Part shown: positions 24,433-33,235 of the stretch, one piece after another | How the letters are laid out: every line of letters begins with the position of its first letter | How positions within the stretch are numbered: position 1 is the first letter of the stretch | Assembly: GCA_030697165.1 (NCBI GenBank) | Contig: JAUYQQ010000022.1 | Location: 434,001-498,000 of the forward strand | Direction of reading: 5' to 3' | Length of the DNA stretch: 64,000 nucleotides | From: Acidobacteriota bacterium | GTDB lineage: Bacteria > Acidobacteriota > Vicinamibacteria > Vicinamibacterales > UBA2999 | The notes under the pieces: generated by a model | What the model was told of the DNA's origin: nothing | Seen by the model: only the letters and a program-made list of their open reading frames with translations | Databases searched by the model: none | Program-made: the position numbers and the translations under genes

Positions 24433-26883
24433 ATGATCAAACTCATGCTCTTGTGCGTCATTCTCAGTGCGGCCGAGGCCTTCGGGCAGACCGCGCCGCC
24501 CGCGCCCCAGGCGCCGACGGTGGAAGTCAGCGGCAGCGTCGCCTCAGGCGTGCTGGGGCTCGACAACTCCACCAACTCGGCGAAGCTGACCGAGTACCGC
24601 GATCTGCGCAACAACTTCTTCGTGCCGGCCATGACCTTCTCGATGGCCGATCGCGCGGCGGGCTGGTATTTCGACCTGAGCGGCGTCAACGTCAGCCGCG
24701 ATGACCAGACCATCAGGGCCGAGGCCGGCTCGTTCGGCCGGTGGCGCCTCAAAGCCGACTGGGTCGAGACCCCGCACAACTTCAGCAACAAGGCGGTCAC
24801 GCCCTACCTCCAGGCGGCGCCGGGCTTGTTCACCGTGCCGGCCACCATCCCGATTACCTTCAAGAAGCTGGCGACGGCCGCAGCCGACGCCGCCGGCGTG
24901 CTGGCCAGCGATGACCTGATCGCGGCGTACCAGGCGGCCTTCCTGGTGCCGACGCCGCTGGCGATGCAAACCAATGCCGGCAGCTTCGCCGCCCGGTGGC
25001 TGGCGGTCGACAGCCTGGCTCTGGACGTGGTCTACGACCGTCGCGACAAGTCCGGTTCCCGGCCGACCTATGGCCCGATCGGCGATCGTCCGCCGCGCAC
25101 GTTGAATGTTCAACTGGCCGAGCCGGTGGACTACAACACCAACGAGGTCACCCTGGCGGCCGAGCATCAGGGCGGACGCTACCAGGTGCGTGGTGAGTAC
25201 CAGTTCTCCGATTTCGCCAACCAGATCGACACCATGCAGTGGCAGAACATCTACACCAACGGCCAGCCCGGCGCCACTTACGATGTCTGGGACCGATCGG
25301 TGTCCGTGTTCGGCGTCCGGCCGCTGTCGCCGGACAATCGTTACCACAACCTGACCGGCATGTTCGGCACCAACCTGCCGAAGGACAGCCGGCTGACGGC
25401 CACGGTCGCCTACGGCATGCTCGAACAGAACCAGACCCTGCTGCCCTACAGCTACCACAACGATCAGCTGGCCGTGCAGACGCTGCCGAGGGTATCGGCC
25501 GAAGCCGCGATCAACACGCTGAACTTCGTGGCGGACTACACCGTCACGCCGACCCCGAAGCTCAACCTGCGGGCGTACTACCGCAGCTACGACCTGAACA
25601 ACGACACGCCGTCCAGCAACTGGCAATACGTCACGCAGGACACCAGCAACCTGAACGGCACCGTGTCGTACTTGAACAAGCGAGTCAGCCTGCCCTACGC
25701 GTGGAACCGGCGCAACGCCGGGGTCGACGCCACCTGGCGCCTGCCGGCGCGGACCAGCCTGCTGGTGGGCTTCGAGCGAGAGTCGATGGACCGCGACCAC
25801 CGCGAAGCCGACACGGCCGAGAACATCTTCCGGGCCACGCTGCGCACGCGCGGCGCGCGGTGGGCGACGTTCGAGGCCCGCGCCCTGTTTGGCGCCCGCG
25901 ACGGCGGCGACTACCACAACACGGTCACCCGCGAAGGCTACTGGTACTCCCAGAGCGACGGCGTCGACAACAACAACCCGGCGCTGACCTTCGACAACCA
26001 TCCCGACATGCGGCGCTACGACGTGTCGGACCGCATGCGGCAGCAGTTCGACGTGCGGGCGAACTTCACGCCGCGCGACCTGGTGTCCCTGTCGGCGTAC
26101 GCGCGCTACCGGCATGACGACTTCGACTCGGACGTGCAGCCCTCGCAGCCGTTACTGGGCACCGGACTCGCTGAGCAGAATGCGGTGACACCGGGCAATC
26201 AGCTGGGGCGCCTCGACGACAAGCGGACGCGATTCGGCGTCGATGCCTACACCGAGGTCAAGACCGGCTTGTCCGTCAATGCGTTCCTGAACTTCGACCG
26301 CGGCACCGCGCTCGACCGGTCGCTCGAGTTCCAAGAGAACAACAAGGCCAATCCGAGCGTCGTGGCCACGGCGGAACTCGGCCCCTGGACGAGGGCCGGG
26401 AGCCAGTGGACGGCCGAGCAACGTGACGAGACGTGGAGCGCCGGCGTCGGCACGACCTGGCAGATCGCGCCTGACAAGGCCACCCTGATTGCCGATTACA
26501 CGGCCTCGCTGGCCAGCATCGACATCGACTACTCCGGTTTCGGCGTCACCAACTTTAACGGCACGCCGTTTCCGCCGAACCACCAGTTTGCGTTCTCGGC
26601 GCCGTCGACGGTGTCCGAAGACTGGCACGTCATCAACCTGCGGCTGGAAATCCCGGTGCGGGCGCTGGTCGTGGTGACCAGCTACACCTACGAGAACTAC
26701 GCGCTCGACGACTGGGCGCAGGCGAGCGCGGCGCCATGGGTGGAATCGGTGGGGGCGGACACCCTGCTGCGTGACACCTCCCGGTCGCACCAGTGGGGAA
26801 ACCGGTTATTCAATTTCGGGACCTATCTGGCGCCGCGGTACGTGGCGCACATCGGCTTCGTTGGATTCCGCTACCGGTTCTGA
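24433..26883 (+). CDS. MtrB/PioB-family outer-membrane barrel
   Basis: 816 residues with a signal peptide (MLLCVILSAAEAFGQ). The mature part has the family start (YRDLRNNFFVPAMTFSMADRAAGWYFDLSGVNV), long alternating strands (LNLRAYYRSYDLNNDTP, LPARTSLLVGFERESMDRDH) and the C-terminal HIGFVGFRYRF with terminal Phe for barrel assembly. The N-terminal CXXC found in Shewanella MtrB is absent. MtrB forms a 26-strand sheath around the decaheme cytochrome, so this gene and its neighbour together form a trans-outer-membrane electron conduit. The direction of electron flow is unknown. Confidence 0.9.
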   Translation: MIKLMLLCVILSAAEAFGQTAPPAPQAPTVEVSGSVASGVLGLDNSTNSAKLTEYRDLRNNFFVPAMTFSMADRAAGWYFDLSGVNVSRDDQTIRAEAGSFGRWRLKADWVETPHNFSNKAVTPYLQAAPGLFTVPATIPITFKKLATAAADAAGVLASDDLIAAYQAAFLVPTPLAMQTNAGSFAARWLAVDSLALDVVYDRRDKSGSRPTYGPIGDRPPRTLNVQLAEPVDYNTNEVTLAAEHQGGRYQVRGEYQFSDFANQIDTMQWQNIYTNGQPGATYDVWDRSVSVFGVRPLSPDNRYHNLTGMFGTNLPKDSRLTATVAYGMLEQNQTLLPYSYHNDQLAVQTLPRVSAEAAINTLNFVADYTVTPTPKLNLRAYYRSYDLNNDTPSSNWQYVTQDTSNLNGTVSYLNKRVSLPYAWNRRNAGVDATWRLPARTSLLVGFERESMDRDHREADTAENIFRATLRTRGARWATFEARALFGARDGGDYHNTVTREGYWYSQSDGVDNNNPALTFDNHPDMRRYDVSDRMRQQFDVRANFTPRDLVSLSAYARYRHDDFDSDVQPSQPLLGTGLAEQNAVTPGNQLGRLDDKRTRFGVDAYTEVKTGLSVNAFLNFDRGTALDRSLEFQENNKANPSVVATAELGPWTRAGSQWTAEQRDETWSAGVGTTWQIAPDKATLIADYTASLASIDIDYSGFGVTNFNGTPFPPNHQFAFSAPSTVSEDWHVINLRLEIPVRALVVVTSYTYENYALDDWAQASAAPWVESVGADTLLRDTSRSHQWGNRLFNFGTYLAPRYVAHIGFVGFRYRF

Positions 26884-26893
26884 CGATCGCGCG

Positions 26894-26914
26894 GCGGCCG
26901 ACATCCTCGGCCGC
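26894..26914. terminator. Hairpin between convergent genes
   Basis: GCGGCCGA and TCGGCCGC form a perfect 8-bp stem with a 5-nt loop, eleven bases after the MtrB stop. No run of T follows, so the strength as an intrinsic terminator is doubtful. The remaining 107 bases before the adaptor gene stop hold nothing recognisable. Confidence 0.4.
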
Positions 26915-27021
26915 CCGGACAAATCGCCCACGTCAGTCGCGGCGCCGGCTTCGCTACGCGGGCGACGATCTGTGTGCCGCAGGCTCGGCCGCGACCTTGA
27001 CGCGCTGGTCGCCTGAACCGA

Positions 27022-28254
27022 TCACCTTCCCCGCACGCGATCGCCGTCGCTCAACGCGCGCAACGTCTGGAAGGGGCCGCTGACGATCGCGGTGCCTTCG
27101 GCCACCCCGTCCACCTCGATCGACAATCCGCCGATGATGCCGGTCTTCACTGGCGTGAACACCACACCCCCGTCGCGCACCACGAATACGCCGGTCTTGC
27201 CCGCTTTCTCGACCACCGCCTGCAGCGGGACGACCAGCGCGTTCTTGCGCTCGGCCGCCAGGATCTCGGTGTCGCAGGTGAGACCCGGCCGCAGCGACGA
27301 GGCGGCGGGACCGTCAAGCCGGACCTTCACGCGGAACTCACGCGCGGCGGCCTGCGTGCCGACCTGCGGCAGCGCGCTCGCGCCAATCTCCACCACCCGG
27401 CCGCTGAAGGTCTGGAGGGGCAGAGCTTCGAGCGTGACGGTGGCGGGGAAGCCGTTCGACAACCGCATCACGTCGGCTTCGGCCACCTTGACCTCGGCGT
27501 TCACCGCGCTCAGGTCCGACACGGTCATCAGGATCGTCCCGGGCTGGTTCTGCACGCCCATCACCACCATCTCGCCCTGTTCAACCTCCAGGCGCGTGAC
27601 GACGCCGTCGATCGGGGCGGTGATTTCGGTCTTCGAGAGCGCGTCGCGGGCGCGGGTGCTTTCGGCCCGGCCCTGGGTGATGCGCCGCTCGGCGCTGGTC
27701 TGCGCCTGCTGCGCGCGCTCGAACGACGCCGTGGCGGCCGCAACTTGTGCCGCCGCCGTGGTGCCGGCCATGTTCGCCTTGTCGAACTCCGATTGCGGCA
27801 ACAAGCCGGCGCGTTGCAGTTCCTGCGCCCGCGTCAACGAGGCCGCGGCTTCTTTCTCTCGGGACCGGGCTTCTTCGAGGGCCGCCTGGGCCGCCTTCAC
27901 CTGGGTCGCCGCCGCTCGCGCGTCGGCCTCGAGCGCACCCACCGACGCGGCGGCCGCATCCGCAGACGAGGCGGCTTGCACCGGATCGATGCGCGCCAGC
28001 ACCTGCCCGGCCTTGACGGTGTCACCTTCCTTGACCGTCAACTCGACCAGCCGGCCCATGACCGCAGACCCAATGTCGGCATACTTGGTGGCCACGATTT
28101 CGCCCGAAGCCGTGACGAAGGACTGCAGCGCGTCCACCCGGGCGACCTGCGCCTGCTCAACCTCGAGCCCCGAGTTGCCGGAGCGCATCGCAACTGCCGC
28201 CGCTCCGCCGAGCACTGCCACGACAACCACACCCACGAGGATCCGCCTGCGCAT
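27022..28254 (-). CDS. HlyD/MacA-like periplasmic adaptor protein
   Basis: 410 residues from ATG 28254 (MRRRILVGVVVVAVLGG), with a single N-terminal membrane anchor. It has a biotinyl-lipoyl-like domain (VTASGEIVATKYADIGSAVMGRLVELTVKEGDTVKAGQVLARID), a long alpha-hairpin rich in Ala/Glu/Arg and a beta-barrel with TILMTVSDLSAVNAEVKVAEADVMRL. It diverges from two MacB-type permease genes 61 bases away, so the three probably form one efflux or lipoprotein-export system, although no ATPase is present. Confidence 0.87.
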   Translation of the reverse strand: MRRRILVGVVVVAVLGGAAAVAMRSGNSGLEVEQAQVARVDALQSFVTASGEIVATKYADIGSAVMGRLVELTVKEGDTVKAGQVLARIDPVQAASSADAAAASVGALEADARAAATQVKAAQAALEEARSREKEAAASLTRAQELQRAGLLPQSEFDKANMAGTTAAAQVAAATASFERAQQAQTSAERRITQGRAESTRARDALSKTEITAPIDGVVTRLEVEQGEMVVMGVQNQPGTILMTVSDLSAVNAEVKVAEADVMRLSNGFPATVTLEALPLQTFSGRVVEIGASALPQVGTQAAAREFRVKVRLDGPAASSLRPGLTCDTEILAAERKNALVVPLQAVVEKAGKTGVFVVRDGGVVFTPVKTGIIGGLSIEVDGVAEGTAIVSGPFQTLRALSDGDRVRGR

Positions 28255-28315
28255 ATGCTTAGTTTGACGCGGATCGGGGACGCGGGGTCCCCAAACTGCG
28301 TCATAAGACATTGCA

Positions 28316-29542
28316 ATGCGGCTTGAATCCCTGCGCCAGGGGGCGTTTGCGCTCGCGGCGTATCCCCTGCGGTCGGCGCTTGGCGCCCTGGCCATTGCCG
28401 TGGCGGTGGCCACCATCGTGACCGTGGTGACGGCTCTGGACGGCGTCCGGCTTTACACCGAAATGACCACCGCTCGGACCTTCGGGTCCGACACCTTCGT
28501 GATCGCCCAGGTCGCCGGATCGAGCCGGGTGTCGCGCCGGGAACTGCAGGAGCAGTTGGCCCGCAATCCGCCCATTCGCCGCTCGGACCACGCGTTTCTC
28601 GAGCGCCACGCGGACGACCTGGTCCTGTATGCGCCGAGCGCGCAGACCAGGGCCGAAGTGTCGTCAGGCTCGCGCCTGCTCGAAGACGGCACGGTGACGG
28701 GCACCACCGCGGCGCTGGCCGAGATTCGCGACCTCGACCTGGCGCGCGGCCGTTTTTTCCGGCCGGCCGAAGACGTGGCGGGCGATGCCGTTGCCGTGAT
28801 CGGTGCCGACGTCGCCGATGCCTTGTTTCCCACCAGCGATCCCTTGCAGCAGACGCTGCGGCTCGGCGGCCGGCGGTTCACGGTGATCGGCGTCCAGGCC
28901 CGCCTGGGGAGTGCCGGGTCCGGGTCACTCGACAAGTACGTCTGGATTCCCCTGCGTGCGTACGAGCGCGCGTTCGGGGCGCCGCGCACGCTGCAGGTGT
29001 TTGCGAAGGCCGCTCCCGGCCACGACGCCGTGTCGGCTGAAGGGCGGGCACGCGTGTCGATGCGGGCGCGGCGGGCGCTCGGCCCGGGCCAGGCCGACTC
29101 GTTCGACGTGCTGACGCCGGACGCGGCCCGCAGCTTCGTGGCCAACCTGTCGCAGCGCATCGGCGCGGCCGCCGGCCCGATCTCGTTGATGGCGCTACTG
29201 GCGGCCATCGTGGTGGTGACCAACACCGTGCTGGTGTCGGTCACCCAGCGCACCCGGGAGATCGGCGTGCGCCGCGCCCTCGGCGCCCGCGCCGGCGACA
29301 TCGTCCGCGAGATTGTCGCCGAGTCGTTGTTGCTGTCGGTGGCCGGCGGCCTGGCCGGTGCGCTGGCGGCGTGGCTGCTGCTGGCCACGCTCGAGTACGC
29401 GCTGGTGTTGCCGCTTACGGTGGCGCCGCAGACGCTCGTCATCGCGATCACGGCCGCCGCGGGCAGCGGCATTCTGGCCGCGTGGTACCCGGCGACGCGG
29501 GCCGTGGCGCTCGACGTGGTGGCCGCGATCAGGATGGAATAG
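28316..29542 (+). CDS. MacB-type ABC permease (FtsX domain)
   Basis: 408 residues. It has an N-terminal transmembrane helix (ALGALAIAVAVATIVTVVTAL), a periplasmic MacB_PCD domain (about 45-260) and a C-terminal FtsX unit with three helices around SLMALLAAIVVVTNTVLVSVTQRTREIGVRRALGA. The RTREIGVRRALGA motif is the coupling helix that would contact an ATPase. No ATP-binding subunit is encoded nearby. It is followed after 53 bases by a second, similar permease. Confidence 0.88.
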   Translation: MRLESLRQGAFALAAYPLRSALGALAIAVAVATIVTVVTALDGVRLYTEMTTARTFGSDTFVIAQVAGSSRVSRRELQEQLARNPPIRRSDHAFLERHADDLVLYAPSAQTRAEVSSGSRLLEDGTVTGTTAALAEIRDLDLARGRFFRPAEDVAGDAVAVIGADVADALFPTSDPLQQTLRLGGRRFTVIGVQARLGSAGSGSLDKYVWIPLRAYERAFGAPRTLQVFAKAAPGHDAVSAEGRARVSMRARRALGPGQADSFDVLTPDAARSFVANLSQRIGAAAGPISLMALLAAIVVVTNTVLVSVTQRTREIGVRRALGARAGDIVREIVAESLLLSVAGGLAGALAAWLLLATLEYALVLPLTVAPQTLVIAITAAAGSGILAAWYPATRAVALDVVAAIRME

Positions 29543-29559
29543 GCCACCGACAAAGCAGC

Positions 29560-29589
29560 CACCGATTAGACACCGATTAGACACCGATT
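29560..29589. repeat. 11-nt tandem repeat between the permease genes
   Basis: CACCGATTAGA occurs twice in tandem with a third partial copy (CACCGATT). The array ends six bases before the second permease ATG, so it occupies the ribosome-binding region. It could affect translation of the second gene. Confidence 0.7.
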
Positions 29590-29595
29590 CTTTTC

Positions 29596-30873
29596 ATGGG
29601 AAATGCCAGCCGCCGGGCCAGCCTGTTCACGCATCTTGCCGAAGCCACTACCCTGGCGGCCGAGTCGCTGCGCGCCAACAAGGCGCGGTCGGGGCTGGCG
29701 ATTCTCGGCGTGGTGATCGGCATCGTCACCGTGGTGCTGGTGGCGTCGACCCTGGTCGGTCTCCGCAACAGCGTGGCGCTGCTGTTCCGGGAACTCGGCA
29801 CCGACAACATCTTTGCGTATCACCTGAACGGCGAACCTTATTCGGCCCCGACCGAGCTTGATGCCAAGCGGCCCCAACTGAAAGCCGAGTACGCGGCCCA
29901 ACTCGAGCGGCTTGGGCCGTCGATTCGCGAGGTCGGCATCCAGCTGATCGTGCCGGCGGTGACCAGCACCCGCGTGATTACGGCGCGGGCCGGTGGCAAC
30001 GAGCTCGACACGGTGCTCGTCGAGGGCGCTTCGTCGAACTTCTTCGACGTGGTCGGCGCGTCGTTCAGGCAAGGCCGCCCGTTTACGCCCACCGAGGAGC
30101 GGGCGCGCGGCCAGGTGGCGGTGATCGGTGCCAACGTGTCGAGGGCCTTGTTTGGCGCGGACGGCGCGGTCGGCAAGTCGTTCCTGCTCGGCGGCGATCG
30201 CTACTTCGTCGTCGGCGAACTGGCGCCGCGACAGGGCACGTTCTTCGGAGAGAACCGCAACGACAGTGTGGTGGCGATCCCGGTGCCGACGGCGCGCCGC
30301 AAGTTTCCCGAGGCCCGCAACATGGTGCTGTACATCCGCGCGTTCCCCGGCTTGCGCGAGCAGGCGCGACAGGAAGCGGACACCATCCTGCGGCTGGTGC
30401 GCAATGTCCCGATCGGCGCGGAGAGCAACTTCGCCATGAACAGCGCCGACCAGATCATCGCGCAATTCGACCGCATCGGCCTGCAGATCTTCATTGCCAC
30501 CATCGCGCTGGCGGCGATCAGCCTGGTGATTGGCGGCATCGGCATCGCCAACGTGATGGTGATCAGCGTCACCGAACGGACGCGCGAGATCGGCGTGCGG
30601 TTGGCGATTGGCGCGCGTCGCTCCGAGGTGCGGCGGCAGTTCCTGATCGAAGCGGCGATCCTGAGCGGCACCGGCGGGCTGCTGGGCGTGGCGCTGGCGA
30701 CGCTGATCGGCGTGCTGGTAGCGTTCGTGGCGCCGACCTTCCCGGCGGCGCCGCCGCTGTGGGCAGTGACTTCGGGCCTGGTGACATCGATCGCGGTGGG
30801 GATGATTGCCGGCTATTGGCCGGCCCGCGCCGCCTCGGCGCTCGATCCGGTCGAGGCCTTGCGCCACGAGTGA
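29596..30873 (+). CDS. MacB-type ABC permease (second copy)
   Basis: 425 residues with the same plan as its neighbour: helix 1 (ARSGLAILGVVIGIVTVVLVAS), a periplasmic MacB_PCD domain, then an FtsX unit with IGGIGIANVMVISVTERTREIGVRLAIGARRSEVRRQFLIE and a final AVGMIAGYWPARAASALDPVEALRHE. The GYxPARxAxxxDPxEALR ending is diagnostic of this family. The start ATG 29596 has no clear Shine-Dalgarno because a tandem repeat abuts it. The pair with the permease at 28316 would form a heterodimer. Confidence 0.9.
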   Translation: MGNASRRASLFTHLAEATTLAAESLRANKARSGLAILGVVIGIVTVVLVASTLVGLRNSVALLFRELGTDNIFAYHLNGEPYSAPTELDAKRPQLKAEYAAQLERLGPSIREVGIQLIVPAVTSTRVITARAGGNELDTVLVEGASSNFFDVVGASFRQGRPFTPTEERARGQVAVIGANVSRALFGADGAVGKSFLLGGDRYFVVGELAPRQGTFFGENRNDSVVAIPVPTARRKFPEARNMVLYIRAFPGLREQARQEADTILRLVRNVPIGAESNFAMNSADQIIAQFDRIGLQIFIATIALAAISLVIGGIGIANVMVISVTERTREIGVRLAIGARRSEVRRQFLIEAAILSGTGGLLGVALATLIGVLVAFVAPTFPAAPPLWAVTSGLVTSIAVGMIAGYWPARAASALDPVEALRHE

Positions 30874-30880
30874 AAGAGAA

Positions 30881-30936
30881 ACAGGAGATCAGGAGATCAA
30901 GAGTAAATATTGCTCCTGACCTCTTTATCTCCTGTT
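30881..30936. repeat. CAGGAG-type periodic palindrome, copy 1
   Basis: The left arm begins ACAGGAGATC-AGGAGATC-AAGAG. The right arm is its approximate inverse (GCTCCTGACC-TCTTTATCTC-CTGTT) across a short AT-rich centre. The arms have an internal 8-nt period. It sits between two convergent genes, and the lipoprotein gene at 30925 takes its TAA stop from the right arm. Confidence 0.85.
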
Positions 30937-31896
30937 GCTTGTGGTACGCGCGGCGCCTAGCGCCGCGCCTTCCTCGCCCTTAGCTCGTAGCCGCTTGATG
31001 AAGCGCGCGGCCACTTCGGGCTCATAGCCTCCCGCCCGGAACGCATCGTGCCACTGCCGATCGCTCAGCCGGCCAAGCCAGCTGCTGATCCACACCACGT
31101 CGGCCGGCGAGATCCGATTGTCAACCAGGTCGCGGTGCGCACCCTTGTAGGCAAAGTCAACGTGACCCTGATTGACGCCCACGATGAACGGCGCCCGCTC
31201 GAACGAGTTGATGTGGTTCGTGCGCGGCACCCACCGGTCGGTGTCGCCGAGGGCCGCGCCGGCGTCGCGGACCGCGTACCACTGCTCGACCAGGTCGCCG
31301 GTGCGCCGCTGGTACAGCGTGTTGTTACGGTCCTTCAGGTCGCTGTTGTTCAGCATCATCATCATCACCAGTAATCCCTGGTACGGCTGCGTGCCGATGA
31401 ACGGGTTCTCGGCCCACGACCAAGCGCCCTCGTCCTTCAGGGAGGCGTGCGTCAACCGGAACCGGCCGCCCACCATGGTCCGCGTGCCCAGGTCGTCCTT
31501 CAACTTGAACGCCGGCAGGAAATACACCGGCGGTTGCGGATAACCGACGGCCGAAAGCAGCCGCGACACGGTGACCTCCACCGGCGCTTCTGAATCAAGG
31601 TTGCCGGGGAACGGCGTCTTCACGCTCCACTCGCGGCCCTGGCTGTCTTGCACGCGCATCCCGGAATTGACGCCGGAACGCTTGGCGACGAGCAGCGTGA
31701 ACGTGTCGGCCGGATTGGGTGCGTGCTCCGGACCCCACGGGCCATGGAAGACGTCGCGCGTCGCGAGGTCGGTGGGTTCCGTCCACAACACCGCGCCTGC
31801 CACCGGCGCCGAGGGCTGCAGGGCGGGCGGCGGCGCTTTCGCACACGCCGTCGACGCGGCGAACAACGTGAGCAGAATCAGATCCGCGGGTCTCAT
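30925..31896 (-). CDS. Lipoprotein with kinase-like motifs, function unknown
   Basis: 323 residues from ATG 31896 with a lipoprotein signal (LLTLFAASTAC). No family name is certain. Two blocks, NNSDLKDRNNTLYQ and, some 15 residues on, WYAVRDAGAALGD, resemble the catalytic loop (DxKxxNN) and metal loop (RDxG) of atypical kinases such as HipA or Fam20-like proteins. A Lys in the N-terminal lobe is plausible but not proven. An exported kinase would be odd for lack of periplasmic ATP. Its start is 13 bases after the stop of the D15-like barrel gene, so both are probably one operon. The C-terminus ends inside a repeat. Confidence 0.6.
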   Translation of the reverse strand: MRPADLILLTLFAASTACAKAPPPALQPSAPVAGAVLWTEPTDLATRDVFHGPWGPEHAPNPADTFTLLVAKRSGVNSGMRVQDSQGREWSVKTPFPGNLDSEAPVEVTVSRLLSAVGYPQPPVYFLPAFKLKDDLGTRTMVGGRFRLTHASLKDEGAWSWAENPFIGTQPYQGLLVMMMMLNNSDLKDRNNTLYQRRTGDLVEQWYAVRDAGAALGDTDRWVPRTNHINSFERAPFIVGVNQGHVDFAYKGAHRDLVDNRISPADVVWISSWLGRLSDRQWHDAFRAGGYEPEVAARFIKRLRAKGEEGAALGAARTTSNRR

Positions 31897-31909
31897 GGTC
31901 TCGTCCTCG

Positions 31910-33136
31910 TCAGGGCACAAACGGAAATGGGGCCGTGCGGCGTTCGGTGCGCGACAGGCTCAGGGGTTCGCTCATGCTGAACATGACTCGCCAGCCTTCG
32001 CGGCCGTTCGCGGCCTCGGCGCGCAGGATGGTGGCGCGCCTGGTGTGGAAGCGCAGGCCGCCGCCGTACGACCGCTTGTCCAGGTTCAGGTCGCCCAATC
32101 GCGGCGCGACGTTGCCGGCATCGGCGAACGCGACCGCATCGATGTGGGTCATCAGCGCCACGCGCACCTCGAGGTTGCCGACCAGCATGTGATCGTCGCG
32201 AAAGCGGAAGTGCGGGTACGAGCGAAGCGATTGGCTGCCGCCAAGCGTGGGCTGCAAGTAGCCGGGCACCGACTGGCCGGCGTCGCTGTCGGACGCCACC
32301 AGCCACCCGCGCAGGGCGACGACAATGCGGGAGTCGGCCAGCGGAATGAACGCGGCGGCCTCGGACTCGAACCGCTGGAAGCTGTAGAGACCCGTATCCT
32401 GATCGTCGAATCGCGCGCCGGCGACGCGCACCAGGGCGCCGCTGGTCGGGTGGTCGGGATAGTCCCGGGTATCGGCTACGAGCGAGGTCTCGGCGTGCAT
32501 GAACCGGGGTTCGTCGCCGCCGATCGACCGGACTTCCGGATTTACCCATCCCAGGCTGGAATTGAGATTGAGCCATCGCTGGATCCGCACGGTGGCGTAG
32601 CCAACCACATTCTGCGAACTCAGGTGATAGGTCGAGACGTCGGCCTCGGCGGTGTTCGGACCGGCGCCGTACGACTTGATCGAGCGAAAGTCCTGCCATC
32701 GATACATGGAGCCGAGGACCAGCCGGCTCCGGAGCAGTTTGGGGAACTCGAGCTGCGCCTGCGCCACCTTGTAGCCCCGCCACGACACGCCGGCCGACCC
32801 GTCGATGAAGACGCGGTCGTCCCTGAACCAGTGCCGGTAACCGGGGCCGACCGAGATCCACCCAGAACCCTGGATCGGACTCTTGGTGCTGACATAGAAG
32901 CCGTTGCTCTGTCCGCCGCCGCTCAGGTTCCGATCGGCAAACACCGCGGCCCGCTCCACCACGGCGGGCTCTGGAATGAATCCCTGGGGCTCGCCGAGCT
33001 CGGGAACCGGCGGGACATCTTGTGGCGCGGGCTGGCCTTGCTGGGCAATAGCGGTGGCTGCCAGGCCGAAAGCCAGGACCAGCGTGAGCCCCGCAACCAC
33101 CCAATCGCGGGAGTACAGGGGAGGACAGCCTGCCAT
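31910..33136 (-). CDS. BamA/D15-type outer-membrane barrel without POTRA domains
   Basis: 408 residues from ATG 33136 with a signal peptide (LTLVLAFGLAATAIAQ). A Pro-rich linker leads straight into a bacterial surface antigen barrel. The conserved late strands read GSQSLRSYPHFRFRDDHMLVGNLEVRVAL and DAVAFADAGNVAPRL, including the (V/L)RGY/F-like turn region. No POTRA repeats are present, so it resembles small Omp85-like or patatin-barrel relatives, not the assembly machine itself. It is followed by the kinase-motif lipoprotein gene. Confidence 0.8.
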   Translation of the reverse strand: MAGCPPLYSRDWVVAGLTLVLAFGLAATAIAQQGQPAPQDVPPVPELGEPQGFIPEPAVVERAAVFADRNLSGGGQSNGFYVSTKSPIQGSGWISVGPGYRHWFRDDRVFIDGSAGVSWRGYKVAQAQLEFPKLLRSRLVLGSMYRWQDFRSIKSYGAGPNTAEADVSTYHLSSQNVVGYATVRIQRWLNLNSSLGWVNPEVRSIGGDEPRFMHAETSLVADTRDYPDHPTSGALVRVAGARFDDQDTGLYSFQRFESEAAAFIPLADSRIVVALRGWLVASDSDAGQSVPGYLQPTLGGSQSLRSYPHFRFRDDHMLVGNLEVRVALMTHIDAVAFADAGNVAPRLGDLNLDKRSYGGGLRFHTRRATILRAEAANGREGWRVMFSMSEPLSLSRTERRTAPFPFVP

Positions 33137-33204
33137 GCCCTCCGCTCTTGCAGTTTGCGCGCCAACCGCCGAGGGTGGAGGCAACCTTGTCGGGTCCAGG
33201 TGGA

Positions 33205-33227
33205 GGCAACCCCTTCTTGGGGTTGCC
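33205..33227. repeat. GGCAACCCC hairpin, copy 1
   Basis: GGCAACCCC and GGGGTTGCC form a perfect 9-bp stem with loop TTCTT. The same stem with loop AAAGAA occurs at 40413-40436 inside another gene, so this is a dispersed element. It lies between the barrel start at 33136 and the small lipoprotein stop at 33236. Confidence 0.75.
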
Positions 33228-33235
33228 TGCGGTCT

